64,000 nucleotides of DNA from Amycolatopsis australiensis (lineage in GTDB: Bacteria > Actinomycetota > Actinomycetes > Mycobacteriales > Pseudonocardiaceae), in the NCBI RefSeq assembly GCF_900119165.1, contig NZ_FPJG01000006.1:8842001-8906000 (forward strand), read 5' to 3'. How positions within the stretch are numbered: position 1 is the stretch's first letter; each line of letters opens with the position of its first letter. Positions 34,804 through 44,096 of this stretch are shown one piece after another. The notes below the pieces were generated by a model. That model was given only the letters and a program-made list of their open reading frames with translations. It was not told the DNA's origin and made no database searches. Position numbers and translations under genes: made by a program.

Positions 34804-34831
34804 GTCCCTTCGTCACGAGTGAGGAAGGGAC
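34804..34831 (-). promoter_or_regulatory. Hairpin sequestering the monooxygenase ribosome-binding site
   Basis: On the reverse strand GTCCCTTC (34831-34824) pairs perfectly with GAAGGGAC (34811-34804) across a 12-base loop, and the second arm is the Shine-Dalgarno sequence five bases before the GTG start. Further upstream the word AGTCCGG occurs twice as a direct repeat near 34857-34879, a possible activator or repressor site. Confidence 0.45.
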
Positions 34832-34906
34832 GCACAGGTAGGCCCGCGTGCGCTGCCCGGACTAACCCATACCGGACTGTGTCTTCGCGCGTCCTCGCTT
34901 CCGACG

Positions 34907-36052
34907 TCAGCGCAAGCGCTCGCCGGCGCGCCACACCGAATTCGTCAGCGGCACCCCCGGCCGGTAAGCCAGGTGCGTCACCGAAGGCGCGTCGAGCACG
35001 TGGACGTCCGCCCGCGCGCCCGGTCGCAGCACGCCCACGTCGTCGCGGCGCAACGCCTTCGCGCCGCCCGCCGTGGCCGACCAGACCGCCTCCTCGATCG
35101 TCATGCGCATCTGCAGCACTGCCGTCGCGACGCAGAACGCCATCGACGTCGTGTACGAGCTGCCCGGGTTCGCGTTGCTGGCCAACGCGACCGTCGCACC
35201 CGCGTCGAGCAGCCGCCGGGCCGGGGCCAGTGGCTGGCGGGTCGACAGATCGCACGCCGGCAGCAGGGTCGCCACCGTGTCCGACGCCGCCAGGGCCTCG
35301 ACGTCGGCGTCCGACAGGTACGTGCAGTGGTCGACGCTCGCGGCGCCCAGTTCGACCGCCAGCCGCACGCCGGGCCCCTCGCCGAGCTGGTTGCCGTGCA
35401 CGCGCAGGCCCAGCCCGCGCCCGGCCGCGGCCTTCAGCACCCGCGCCGACTGGGCTTCGTCGAACGCCCCGGTTTCGCAGAAGACGTCCGCCCACCGCAC
35501 GCTTCCCGCGACGGCGTCGAGCATCTCGCCACACACCAGGTCCACATAGGACTCTGCGTCCGCGCCGGGCGGGACCAGGTGCGCGCCGAGGAACGTGACC
35601 TCGTCGGCGACCGCGCCGGCGATCCGCGCCGAACGTGCTTCGTCCGCCACCGTCAGCCCGTAGCCCGTCTTGGTTTCCAGGCACGTCGTGCCCTGCCGGG
35701 CCGCTTCGCCGACGTGGCGCCGCAGGTTCGCGGCCAGCTGCTCGTCGGACGCCTCGCGCGTCGCGCCGACGGTGGTCGCGATCCCGCCCGCGGTGTAGGG
35801 CTTCCCGGCCATCCGCGCCTCGAACTCCGCCGTGCGGTCGCCGGCGAAGACCAGGTGCGTGTGGCTGTCGACCCAGCCGGGCAGCACCGCGCGGCCTTCG
35901 ACGTCGACGCGTTCGTCGGCGTCCGGTGCATCGGCCGCCGGGCCCACCCAGGCCACTTTCCCGCCGTCGAGGACCAGGGCCGCGCCGGTCAGCCGGCCCA
36001 GTCCGGGGTCGTTGGTCGTGAGTTCGCCGATGCCCGTGATCAGGACTGCCAC
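34907..36052 (-). CDS. hutI: Imidazolonepropionase
   Basis: A 381-residue amidohydrolase from GTG. Metal-binding His-x-His lies in [27 protein letters not shown], a block diagnostic for HutI. Further signatures are [50 protein letters not shown] and [16 protein letters not shown]. It hydrolyses 4-imidazolone-5-propanoate to N-formimino-L-glutamate, the third step of histidine degradation, in the cytoplasm. It is the last hut gene, and its start overlaps the hutF stop by 13 bases. Length and motif order are normal. Confidence 0.93.
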   Translation of the reverse strand: MAVLITGIGELTTNDPGLGRLTGAALVLDGGKVAWVGPAADAPDADERVDVEGRAVLPGWVDSHTHLVFAGDRTAEFEARMAGKPYTAGGIATTVGATREASDEQLAANLRRHVGEAARQGTTCLETKTGYGLTVADEARSARIAGAVADEVTFLGAHLVPPGADAESYVDLVCGEMLDAVAGSVRWADVFCETGAFDEAQSARVLKAAAGRGLGLRVHGNQLGEGPGVRLAVELGAASVDHCTYLSDADVEALAASDTVATLLPACDLSTRQPLAPARRLLDAGATVALASNANPGSSYTTSMAFCVATAVLQMRMTIEEAVWSATAGGAKALRRDDVGVLRPGARADVHVLDAPSVTHLAYRPGVPLTNSVWRAGERLR

Positions 36053-37323
36053 AGTGCCTCGATCTCCTTCGCCAGCAGGGTTTCCGGACGTTCCACCAGC
36101 TGGTGCACGCCGTCCCGGACGACCTCGCGGCCCGCCACGACGACGTGCCGGACGTCGGCGCCGGACGCGGCGAACACCACGCCGGACGGCTCGATCCCGG
36201 CCGTGCGCACCGAGTCCAGCGCGACCGTCACGAAGTCCGCGCCCGCCCCCTCGGCGAGCACGCCGACCTCCGGCCAGCCGACGGCGGCATGGCCGGTCCC
36301 GGCGGCGAGCAGCTCCTCGGCGGTGAACCGGCCGCGTTCCTCGCTGGCCAGCCGGTCGTCCAGCTCCAGCGCCCGGGTCTCTTCGAACGCGTCGACGACG
36401 GCGTTGCTGTCACTGCCGACGCTCAGCCGGACCCCCGCGTCCAGCAGGGCGCGCGCCGGGCCGATCCCGTCGCCGAGGTCGCGTTCGGTGGTCGGGCAGA
36501 AGCACGCCCGCGCGCCGCTCAGCCGCTCGATGTCCGACGCCGTGAGGTGCGTGGCGTGCACGGCGACCAGCCGGTCGGTCAGCACCCCGCGTTCGTCCAG
36601 CAGCTCGGTCGGCGTGCGGCCGTAGGCGGCCTGGCACTGCTCGTTCTCGGCCCGCTGTTCCGAGAGGTGGACGTGCACGACGCGCGCACTGTCCACAAGA
36701 GACAGCTGGTCGGCCGGGACCGCGCGCACGGAATGGATCGCCGCGCCGACGCGGAACAGCTCGTCTTCCTTCAGGGCGGCCACCCGCGACGTCCACGCCG
36801 ACGCCGAACCGTCGGAGAACCGCCGCTGCACCTCGTCCGGCTCGGCCCCGATGCCGCCCGCCAGGTAGCAGGTGTCCAGCAGGGTCAGCCGGATCCCGGC
36901 GTCCGCGGCGGCCTGCCGCAGCGCCTCACCCATCGCGTTCGGGTCCGCGTACGGCTTCCCGCCGGGCGCGTGGTGCAGGTAGTGGAACTCCCCGACGCTC
37001 GTGTACCCGCCGAGGACCATCTCGGCGTAGACCCCGCGCGCCAGCCGGTAGTACGTGCCGGGGTCGAGCCGGGACGCGAGCGCGTACATCCGCTCGCGCC
37101 ACGTCCAGAACGTCCCGCGCTCGTGGTGCGTACGGCCTCGCAGCGCCCGGTGGAAGGCGTGCGAGTGCCCGTTCGCGAACCCGGGCAGCGTCAGTCCGCC
37201 GAGCACCGTGCCCGCGCGCGGCGCGTCGGCCGTCACCGAGACGATCCGGCCGCCGTCGACGTCGATCCGGACGCCGGACGCGATCCCGTCCGGTAGCCAA
37301 GCCTGTTCGCACCAGAAGATCAT
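36040..37323 (-). CDS. hutF: Formimidoylglutamate deiminase
   Basis: A 427-residue amidohydrolase. The metal-binding motif is [19 protein letters not shown], followed by the HutF-like segment [18 protein letters not shown], then [28 protein letters not shown] and [21 protein letters not shown]. HutF converts N-formimino-L-glutamate to N-formyl-L-glutamate and ammonia. Its presence, rather than a HutG-type formiminoglutamase, fixes the five-step route. The ATG overlaps the M20 gene stop by four bases (37320-37323), so it is translationally coupled on both sides. Confidence 0.92.
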   Translation of the reverse strand: MIFWCEQAWLPDGIASGVRIDVDGGRIVSVTADAPRAGTVLGGLTLPGFANGHSHAFHRALRGRTHHERGTFWTWRERMYALASRLDPGTYYRLARGVYAEMVLGGYTSVGEFHYLHHAPGGKPYADPNAMGEALRQAAADAGIRLTLLDTCYLAGGIGAEPDEVQRRFSDGSASAWTSRVAALKEDELFRVGAAIHSVRAVPADQLSLVDSARVVHVHLSEQRAENEQCQAAYGRTPTELLDERGVLTDRLVAVHATHLTASDIERLSGARACFCPTTERDLGDGIGPARALLDAGVRLSVGSDSNAVVDAFEETRALELDDRLASEERGRFTAEELLAAGTGHAAVGWPEVGVLAEGAGADFVTVALDSVRTAGIEPSGVVFAASGADVRHVVVAGREVVRDGVHQLVERPETLLAKEIEALWQS

Positions 37324-38516
37324 CGCGCCAGCCGTTCCAGCACCGTCGCCAGCGCCGCCGCACCGGCCTCGACGTCGTCGGCCTCGGCGAACTCCTCCGG
37401 CGAGTGGCTGATCCCGGTCGGGTTGCGCACGTACAGCATCCCGGCCGGGACGAACCCGGCGAGGATCGCGGCGTCGTGGCCCGCGCCGGTCGGCAGCTCC
37501 GGCGGCCCGCCGAGCCAGCCGCCCAGGTCGCGACGCAACGCGTCGTCGAACACGACGTCGTCCGAATAGGACTCCCGGGTCACCGTGACGCGGCAGCCTT
37601 CCTCCGCCGCGGCGGCTTCCGCGGCACGCGCGATCTCCTCGACCAGCTCCGGGGTCGCCGTGCCGGGCACCCGCGCGTCGAGCCACAGGTCCACAGTGGA
37701 CGCGATGACGTTGGTGCCGCCCGGCGTCGGCACGAGCCGTCCGACGGTCGCGCGCGCGTCCGCCACCCGCGCGGCCAGCCGCCGGACGGCGGTGACCGTC
37801 GCGGCGGCGGGCAGCATCGGGTCGGCCCGGTCGGCCAGCAGCGTCGCCCCGGCGTGGTTTCCCTGGCCGGTGAAGGAGAACCGCCAGCGTCCGTGGGCGA
37901 TCACCGTGCTGCCGACGGCGACCGGCGAGCCGAGGTCGATCAGCCCGCGCCCCTGCTCGACGTGCAGCTCCAGGAACTTCCCGATCCGCCCGAGCCGCTC
38001 GGGATCGGCACCGAGCCGCTCGGGGTCGAACCCGGACTTGGCGGCGGCCTCGGCGAACGTCACGCCGTCGGCGTCCCGCAGCCCGCGTGCCTTGCCGGCG
38101 TCGATCGTGCCGGTGAGCAGCCGCGAGCCGAGGCACGGGACGCCGAACCGGCCGCCCTCCTCCTCGGTGAACACGACGACGGCGAACGGCTTGCCCGGCC
38201 GGAATCCCCGAGCCCGCAACGCTTCCACGGCGGCGAGCGCGCTGGCCACGCCGAGCGGGCCGTCGAAGGCGCCGCCGCCGGGTACCGAGTCGAGATGGCT
38301 GCCGGTGACGACGGCGTCCGGGCCCGGCGGCCCCCACCAGGCCCAGATGTTGCCGTTGTGGTCGGTGTCGACGTCCAGCCCGAGACCCAGCGCGCGCTCG
38401 GCGAACCACGCGCGCAGGTCGTGCTCGGGCGCGTCGAACGCGTGCCGCGAGTAGCCGCCGCGTTTCGGGTCGCGCCCGACGTCGCCGATCTCGGCCAGCA
38501 GCCCGGAGGCGCTCAC
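37320..38516 (-). CDS. M20-family amidohydrolase, allantoate amidohydrolase-like; probable N-formylglutamate deformylase
   Basis: A 398-residue Zn-dependent amidase of the M20/hydantoinase-carbamoylase type. Metal ligands are seen in [30 protein letters not shown] and [10 protein letters not shown]; the dimerisation domain carries [15 protein letters not shown]; the last His is in [12 protein letters not shown]. Database annotation would probably say allantoate or N-carbamoyl amino acid amidohydrolase. Its position between hutU and hutF, coupled at both ends, and the lack of any HutG-type deformylase, indicate that it hydrolyses N-formylglutamate to glutamate and formate. The GTG start overlaps the hutU stop. 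Confidence 0.85.
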   Translation of the reverse strand: MSASGLLAEIGDVGRDPKRGGYSRHAFDAPEHDLRAWFAERALGLGLDVDTDHNGNIWAWWGPPGPDAVVTGSHLDSVPGGGAFDGPLGVASALAAVEALRARGFRPGKPFAVVVFTEEEGGRFGVPCLGSRLLTGTIDAGKARGLRDADGVTFAEAAAKSGFDPERLGADPERLGRIGKFLELHVEQGRGLIDLGSPVAVGSTVIAHGRWRFSFTGQGNHAGATLLADRADPMLPAAATVTAVRRLAARVADARATVGRLVPTPGGTNVIASTVDLWLDARVPGTATPELVEEIARAAEAAAAEEGCRVTVTRESYSDDVVFDDALRRDLGGWLGGPPELPTGAGHDAAILAGFVPAGMLYVRNPTGISHSPEEFAEADDVEAGAAALATVLERLAR

Positions 38517-40165
38517 GCGCCCTCCCGCATCGGCACCCGCACCCCACGTTCGTCGGCTACCTCGGCCGCGCGGTCGTAGCCGGCGTCGACGTGCCGGATG
38601 ACGCCCATGCCCGGGTCGTTGGTCAGCACGCGCTCCAGCTTCTGCGCGGCCAGCTCGGTTCCGTCGGCGACGCTGACCTGCCCGGCGTGGATGGACCGGC
38701 CCATGCCGACGCCGCCGCCGTGGTGGATCGACACCCAGCTGGCGCCGGACGACGTGTTGACCAGCGCGTTGAGCAGCGGCCAGTCGGCGATCGCGTCGGA
38801 GCCGTCGGCCATGCCCTCGGTCTCCCGGTACGGCGAGGCGACGCTGCCGGAGTCGAGGTGGTCGCGGCCGATGACGACCGGGGCCTTCAGCTCGCCACTG
38901 GCCACCATCTCGTTGAACCGCAGGCCCGCGAGGTGCCGCTCGCCGTAGCCGAGCCAGCAGATCCGCGCGGGCAAGCCCTGGAACGCCACGCGCTCCCCTG
39001 CCATCCGGATCCAGCGGGCCAGGGATTCGTTCTCCGGGAACAGCTCCAGCATCGCGCGGTCGGTGGCGGCGATGTCCTCGGGGTCACCGGAGAGCGCGGC
39101 CCACCGGAACGGGCCGTTGCCCTCGCAGAACAGCGGGCGGATGTAGGCGGGCACGAAACCGGGGAAGTCGAACGCGCGCTCGCAGCCGCCGAGCTTGGCC
39201 TCGCCGCGCAGGGAGTTGCCGTAGTCGAACACCTCGGCGCCCTTGTCCAGGAAGCCGAGCATGGCGTCGACGTGGTCGGCCATCGACTCGCGCGAACGGT
39301 CGGTGAACTCGTCGGGTTTCTTGGCCGCGTAGTCGTGCCAGTCGTCGACGCTGACGCCCTTGGGCAGGTACGAAAGCGGGTCGTGTGCGGACGTCTGGTC
39401 GGTGACGATGTCGACCTCGACGCCGCGGCGCAGCAGTTCCGGAAGCACCTCGGCGGCGTTGCCGACGACACCGACCGACAGCGGCCGCTTCTCCTGCTTC
39501 GCCTTGGTGACGCGGGCGATGGCATCGTCGAGATCGTCGGCCACCTCGTCGAGGTAGCGGGTCTCGACGCGGCGGTGCGCGCGCTGCGGGTCGCACTCGA
39601 TCACCAGGGCGACGCCGTCGTTCATGGTCACCGCGAGAGGCTGCGCGCCCCCCATGCCGCCGAGGCCCGCGGTGACGGTGAGGGTCCCGCGCAGGGTCCC
39701 GCCGAACTTCTTCTTCGCGACCGCGGCGAACGTCTCGTACGTGCCCTGCAGGATGCCCTGGGTGCCGATGTAGATCCACGACCCGGCGGTCATCTGCCCG
39801 TACATCGTCAGGCCCTGCTGCTCGAGCCGGCGGAACTCCGGCCAGGTCGCCCAGTCGCCGACCAGGTTCGAGTTGGCGATGAGCACGCGCGGCGCCCACT
39901 CGTGCGTGCGGAACACGCCGACCGGCTTGCCGGACTGGACGAGCAGCGTCTCGTCGGTGTCCAAAGTGGTCAGTTCGCGGGTGATGGCGTCGAAGCTGGC
40001 CCAGTTGCGGGCGGCCTTGCCGGTGCCACCGTAGACGACGAGGTCCTCGGGCCGCTCGGCGACCTCGGGGTCGAGGTTGTTGTGGAACATCCGCAGCGCG
40101 GCTTCGGTCTGCCACGACTTGGCGGTGAGCTGGGTGCCACGGGCGGCACGGACGACACGGGACAT
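38513..40165 (-). CDS. hutU: Urocanate hydratase
   Basis: A 550-residue enzyme of full length. Family blocks include [74 protein letters not shown], the Rossmann-type [17 protein letters not shown] that binds the catalytic NAD, and [35 protein letters not shown]. It hydrates urocanate to imidazolone propionate in the cytoplasm. It lies two bases downstream of hutH and overlaps the M20 gene start by four bases. Confidence 0.96.
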   Translation of the reverse strand: MSRVVRAARGTQLTAKSWQTEAALRMFHNNLDPEVAERPEDLVVYGGTGKAARNWASFDAITRELTTLDTDETLLVQSGKPVGVFRTHEWAPRVLIANSNLVGDWATWPEFRRLEQQGLTMYGQMTAGSWIYIGTQGILQGTYETFAAVAKKKFGGTLRGTLTVTAGLGGMGGAQPLAVTMNDGVALVIECDPQRAHRRVETRYLDEVADDLDDAIARVTKAKQEKRPLSVGVVGNAAEVLPELLRRGVEVDIVTDQTSAHDPLSYLPKGVSVDDWHDYAAKKPDEFTDRSRESMADHVDAMLGFLDKGAEVFDYGNSLRGEAKLGGCERAFDFPGFVPAYIRPLFCEGNGPFRWAALSGDPEDIAATDRAMLELFPENESLARWIRMAGERVAFQGLPARICWLGYGERHLAGLRFNEMVASGELKAPVVIGRDHLDSGSVASPYRETEGMADGSDAIADWPLLNALVNTSSGASWVSIHHGGGVGMGRSIHAGQVSVADGTELAAQKLERVLTNDPGMGVIRHVDAGYDRAAEVADERGVRVPMREGA

Positions 40166-40167
40166 GC

Positions 40168-41694
40168 TCAGACCTCCAGACGGGCGGCGTCGAGGACGGC
40201 GCCGGAGCGGACGAGTTCTTCGGCGGCCGCGATCTCGGGCGCCAGGTGGCGGTCGGGGCCGGGACCCGCGACCTTCGTGCGGAGCAGGTCCCGGACCCGG
40301 CCGGTGACCGGCGACGGCTCCAGCGGCGCGCGGAAGTCCAGCGCACGGGCCGCGGTCAGCAGCTCGACGGCCAGGACCGTGGTCAGGCCGTCGACGGCCT
40401 TGCGCAGCTTCCGCGCGGCCGACCAGCCCATGGAGACGTGGTCCTCCTGCATGGCGCTGCTCGGGATGGAGTCGACGGACGCGGGCACGGCGAGCCGTTT
40501 CAGCTCGCTGACCACGGCGGCCTGCGTGTACTGGGCGATCATGTGGCCGGAGTCGACACCGGGGTCGTCGGCGAGGAACGGCGGCAGGCCGTGCGAGCGC
40601 GCCTTGTCGAGCATCCGGTCGGTCCGCCGCTCGGCGATGCTGGCGACGTCGGCGATCGGGATGGCCAGGAAGTCGAGGACGTACGCGACCGGCGCGCCGT
40701 GGAAGTTGCCGTTCGACTCGACGCGGCCGTCGGCGAGGACGACCGGATTGTCCACAGCGGACATCAGCTCCCGCTCGCCGACCAGCTCCGCGTGGGTGAG
40801 GCTGTCACGTGCGGCGCCGTGCACTTGCGGGGCGCAGCGCAGCGAGTAGGCGTCCTGGACGCGGTTGCAGTCCGGGCCGCGGTGGCTCTCGACGATCTTC
40901 GAGCCCTGCAGCGCCTGCCACATCCGGGCGGCGCTCAGCGCCTGGCCGGGGTGCGGGCGCAGGGCCTGCAGGTCGGCGGCGAACGCCCGGTCGGTGCCGA
41001 GCAGCGCCTCGACGCTCATCGCGGCGGTGATGTCGGCGACGTCGAAGAGCCGGTGCAGGTCGGCGGCGGCGAGCAGGAGCATGCCGAGCATGCCGTCGGT
41101 GCCGTTGGTGAGCGCGAGGCCCTCCTTTTCGGCGAGGACGACCGGCTCGATCCCGGCGTGCTTCAGCGCTTCTTCCGCTTTCATCACATCGCCGCGGTAC
41201 GTCACTTCGCCCTCGCCCATGAGCGCGAGCGCGACGGCGGCCAGGGGTGCGAGGTCGCCGGAGCAGCCGAGCGAGCCGTACTCGTGGACGATCGGCGTGA
41301 TGTCGGCGTTGAGCAGGGCCGCAAGCGTTTGCGCGGTGCCCGGGCGGACGCCGGTGTAGCCGCTGGCGAGGGTCCGCAGCCGCAGCAGCATGAGCGCGCG
41401 GACGACCTCGGCCTCGACGGCGGGCCCGGCCCCGGCGGCGTGCGAGCGGATGAGGCTGCGCTGCAGCGCGGTCCGGCTCTCGACGGGGATGTGACGGGTG
41501 GCGAGCGCGCCGAAGCCGGTGGAGACACCGTAGGTGGGCGTGACGGCGTGGGCGAGGTTCTCGATGTGCTGGCGGGTGGCGGCGAGGTTCTTCTCGGCGG
41601 CATCCGTGAGCCCGACGGGCGCGTGCCCACGGACGACGTCGACGACCTGGGCGGCGGTCAGCGGTTCGGAGCCCAGGAGCACAGTTTCCGGCAT
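40168..41694 (-). CDS. hutH: Histidine ammonia-lyase
   Basis: A 508-residue lyase. The MIO cofactor tripeptide is Cys-Ser-Gly in [13 protein letters not shown], the variant of Ala-Ser-Gly found in actinobacterial HutH. Other signatures are [51 protein letters not shown] and [15 protein letters not shown]. It converts L-histidine to trans-urocanate and ammonia and commits the pathway. The ATG at 41694 gives the usual HutH N-terminus; an upstream ATG at 41766 would add residues through the control region and is rejected. It is the first gene of the hut operon. Confidence 0.95.
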   Translation of the reverse strand: MPETVLLGSEPLTAAQVVDVVRGHAPVGLTDAAEKNLAATRQHIENLAHAVTPTYGVSTGFGALATRHIPVESRTALQRSLIRSHAAGAGPAVEAEVVRALMLLRLRTLASGYTGVRPGTAQTLAALLNADITPIVHEYGSLGCSGDLAPLAAVALALMGEGEVTYRGDVMKAEEALKHAGIEPVVLAEKEGLALTNGTDGMLGMLLLAAADLHRLFDVADITAAMSVEALLGTDRAFAADLQALRPHPGQALSAARMWQALQGSKIVESHRGPDCNRVQDAYSLRCAPQVHGAARDSLTHAELVGERELMSAVDNPVVLADGRVESNGNFHGAPVAYVLDFLAIPIADVASIAERRTDRMLDKARSHGLPPFLADDPGVDSGHMIAQYTQAAVVSELKRLAVPASVDSIPSSAMQEDHVSMGWSAARKLRKAVDGLTTVLAVELLTAARALDFRAPLEPSPVTGRVRDLLRTKVAGPGPDRHLAPEIAAAEELVRSGAVLDAARLEV

Positions 41695-41724
41695 GGGCCC
41701 ATTGGACAACGTCCTTCCCGCTGG

Positions 41725-41763
41725 TGGGATGCCCCGTGGAGTGGTTCCGTCTGGCATCCCAGA
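41725..41763. promoter_or_regulatory. Inverted repeats in the hutH-iclR intergenic region (candidate operator)
   Basis: TGGGATGCC (41725-41733) and GGCATCCCA (41753-41761) form a perfect 9-bp inverted repeat 19 bases apart, 31 bases upstream of the hutH start. The right half also lies in a compact palindrome, GTCTGG-CATC-CCAGAC (41749-41764). IclR-family regulators bind palindromes of this size, so this is the best candidate site for the divergent regulator. Confidence 0.5.
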
Positions 41764-41785
41764 CACACGAGCTACCCTGACCCCA

Positions 41786-41872
41786 AGCGCCCCAATGTGG
41801 CCTTCGGTGCGTCAGACGCAACCAAGGCGGCCTTCGGTGCGCCAGACGCAACCAAGGCCGCCTTGGGGCGCT
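41786..41872. repeat. Nested palindromic tandem repeat before the IclR-type gene
   Basis: Two adjacent 30-base units (41799-41828 and 41829-41858) differ at one base. Each unit is an imperfect palindrome: GCCTT and AAGGC ends around GCGTC-A-GACGC. The pair is flanked by a perfect 10-bp inverted repeat, AGCGCCCCAA (41786-41795) and TTGGGGCGCT (41863-41872), so the 87 bases can fold as a stem with two hairpins. It ends 18 bases before the regulator ATG, just upstream of its ribosome-binding site. A related core word occurs near 23970. Confidence 0.85.
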
Positions 41873-41890
41873 CGGGCCGGGAGGTGAGCC

Positions 41891-42673
41891 ATGGGTGAGA
41901 GCAGCGAAGTTCCGGCGCTGCGGCGCGGCCTGGCCGTGCTCCGCCTGCTCGCCACTCGGCCGGGTCCGGTGACCGCCGCGGCGATCGCGCGCGAAGCCGG
42001 GCTCCCCCGCTCGACCACCTACCACCTGCTCAACGAGCTGGCCGCCGCCGGTTTCGTCGTCCACCTGCCCGCCGAACGCCGCTACGGCCTCGGCATCGCC
42101 GCCTTCGAGCTGGGCTCGGCCTACCTGCGCCACGACCCCCTCGAACGCCTCGCCGGCCCGCTGCTGCGCAAGCTCGTCGACCGCGTCGGGCACACCGCGC
42201 ACCTGGGCGTCCTGCACGGCAATGAGTCGCTCTACCTCATCAAGGAACGCCCGGCCCGCCCGGAAACCCTCGTGACGGAGGTCGGCGTCCGGCTGCCCGC
42301 CCAGCTCACCGCGTCCGGCCGCGCCATCCTCCGGCACCTGCCCGCGCCGCACGTGCGGGCACTGTTCCCGTCGGCGGCCGCGTTCGTCCTCCGCACCGGA
42401 CGCGGCCCGCGCACGCTCGCCGAGCTGCGCCGGACGCTCACCGCCGAGCGCCGGCTCGGCTGGTCGGTCGAGGACGGCCACGTGACGGCGGGCTTCGCGT
42501 CGGTGGCGGCCGCGGTGTTCGACCACGGCGCACGTCCGATGGCGGCGATCAGCGTGACCCTGCGCCACCACTGCGCGGCCGAGCCGTGCGAGGAGACGTG
42601 GCCGGAGCTGGCCGCCGAGGTGGCCGCGACGGCGGCCGAGCTGACCAGCCGGATCGGCGGCCACCCGGGCTGA
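41891..42673 (+). CDS. IclR-family transcriptional regulator, probably of the hut operon
   Basis: A 260-residue regulator. The winged helix-turn-helix is ALRRGLAVLRLLATRPGPVTAAAIAREAGLPRSTTYHLLNELAAAGFV, and the effector domain contains GHTAHLGVLHGNESLYLIKE and LPAQLTASGRAILRHLP. IclR proteins bind palindromic operators as dimers or tetramers and respond to small acids. Being divergent from hutH with a shared 196-base region, it most likely controls histidine use with urocanate or a later intermediate as inducer. The GGAGGTGAGCC site supports the ATG. Confidence 0.88.
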   Translation: MGESSEVPALRRGLAVLRLLATRPGPVTAAAIAREAGLPRSTTYHLLNELAAAGFVVHLPAERRYGLGIAAFELGSAYLRHDPLERLAGPLLRKLVDRVGHTAHLGVLHGNESLYLIKERPARPETLVTEVGVRLPAQLTASGRAILRHLPAPHVRALFPSAAAFVLRTGRGPRTLAELRRTLTAERRLGWSVEDGHVTAGFASVAAAVFDHGARPMAAISVTLRHHCAAEPCEETWPELAAEVAATAAELTSRIGGHPG

Positions 42674-42799
42674 CGGACTGGTGCGATCGGGGCAACTGTC
42701 ACCGAACGGCTCGATTCCGCTGCGCTGGGTTATTACCGTGACTGAACAGCGGTTCGAGGGGCACCGGCGAGTGGGGGCGCGAGGGGAAGGCGCCGGCGG

Positions 42800-44017
42800 A
42801 TGGACGACGCACAGGTGACGAGGGTCGGTTTCGGCGCGGTCCTGGCCGTGCCCGAGTTCCGGGCGATGTGGCTGGCCGAGCTGCTGTCCATCTGCGGTGA
42901 CCAGCTCGCCCGCGTGGCGCTCGCGGTCCTCGTCTACCAGCGCACTTCGTCGGCAGCCCTGACCGGCCTGACCTACGCCCTGACGTACGTGCCGTCACTG
43001 CTCGGCGGGATCCTGCTGGCCGGCGCGGGCGACCGGTGGCCGCGGCGGGACGTGATGGTCGCCGCCGACGTGGCCCGGGCGGCGCTGGTGGCCGTCATCG
43101 CGATCCCCGGCGTCCCGCTGTGGGTGCTGTGCGTGCTGGTCGCGGTGATGACGGCGCTGGGCGGGCCGTTCAAGGCGGCGCAGCAGGCGCTGCTGCCGAC
43201 GGTCCTCGAAGGCGAGCAGTACCTGGTCGGGATGGCTCTGCGCAACGTGACCATCCAGGCGGCGCAGCTGGCCGGGTTCGCCGGCGGCGGCCTGCTGATC
43301 GCGGCGCTGGCACCGTCCGCGGCACTGGCGCTGGACGCGGCGACGTTCGTGCTCTCGGCGGTGCTGCTGGTCGCCGGGGTCCGGCGGCGCGCGGCGGTCG
43401 CGCAGGCGGTGCGTCCCGCCTGGCTGTCGACGACCGGCGCGGGCATCCGGTTGATCTGGCGCGATCCGGCGTTGCGGACGTTGGTGGCGCTCAACTGGCT
43501 GGCCGGCTTCTACGTCGTGCCGGAGGCGCTGGCCGCGCCGTACGCGGCGGGGATCGGCGCGGGCGCGACGCTGGTGGGATTGCTGATGGCGGCCGACCCG
43601 GCGGGCAGCGTGCTCGGCGGCGTCGTGTTCGGCAAGTGGATCCCGGAGGACGCGCAGGTGCGCGTGCTCGGGCTGCTCGGGATCGCGGCGGGGCTGCCGC
43701 TGGTGGTGTTCGTGGTCCGGCCGGGGCTGGTGCCGTCGGTGCTGCTGCTGGCGGCGTCCGGGCTGCTGGCCACGGGGTACAACATCACTGGCACGGTGTC
43801 GTTCATGCGCCGGGTGCCGGACGAGCACCGCGCGCAGTGCGCGGGCGTGAACTCGGCGGGGCTGATCACGGTGCAGGGCATCGGGGCGGCCGCGGCGGGC
43901 GCGCTGGCCGACGTGGTGAGCCCGGCGCACGCCATCGCCGTGGCCGGAGCGGCGGGTGCCGCGGTGGCCGTGCCGATCGCGAGGGCGTGGCGCCGGGTCG
44001 GTTTGGAGGAACGATGA
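42800..44017 (+). CDS. Major facilitator superfamily transporter
   Basis: A 405-residue protein with about twelve hydrophobic segments and the MFS loop motif between helices 2 and 3 (AGAGDRWPRRDVMVAAD). The N-terminal pattern FRAMWLAELLSICGDQLARVALAVLVYQRT belongs to the MFS_3/enterobactin exporter-like (EntS) subgroup, which usually exports small molecules. It has no neighbouring biosynthetic genes. The 126-base upstream gap follows the IclR stop, so it may be independently expressed. Substrate unknown. Confidence 0.85.
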   Translation: MDDAQVTRVGFGAVLAVPEFRAMWLAELLSICGDQLARVALAVLVYQRTSSAALTGLTYALTYVPSLLGGILLAGAGDRWPRRDVMVAADVARAALVAVIAIPGVPLWVLCVLVAVMTALGGPFKAAQQALLPTVLEGEQYLVGMALRNVTIQAAQLAGFAGGGLLIAALAPSAALALDAATFVLSAVLLVAGVRRRAAVAQAVRPAWLSTTGAGIRLIWRDPALRTLVALNWLAGFYVVPEALAAPYAAGIGAGATLVGLLMAADPAGSVLGGVVFGKWIPEDAQVRVLGLLGIAAGLPLVVFVVRPGLVPSVLLLAASGLLATGYNITGTVSFMRRVPDEHRAQCAGVNSAGLITVQGIGAAAAGALADVVSPAHAIAVAGAAGAAVAVPIARAWRRVGLEER

Positions 44018-44096
44018 CCTCAGTTGTCGCGTCCGCACATGGCGCGCCTCCCTTCACGGCCTCGGGCCGGACCGGCTCCGTCACCGGCCGGACACC

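Noticed and set aside
34907..42673. A specialised-metabolite gene cluster around the hut genes
   Set aside because: Every enzyme fits histidine catabolism; the nearby FAD monooxygenase is not coupled to it and no synthase genes are present.
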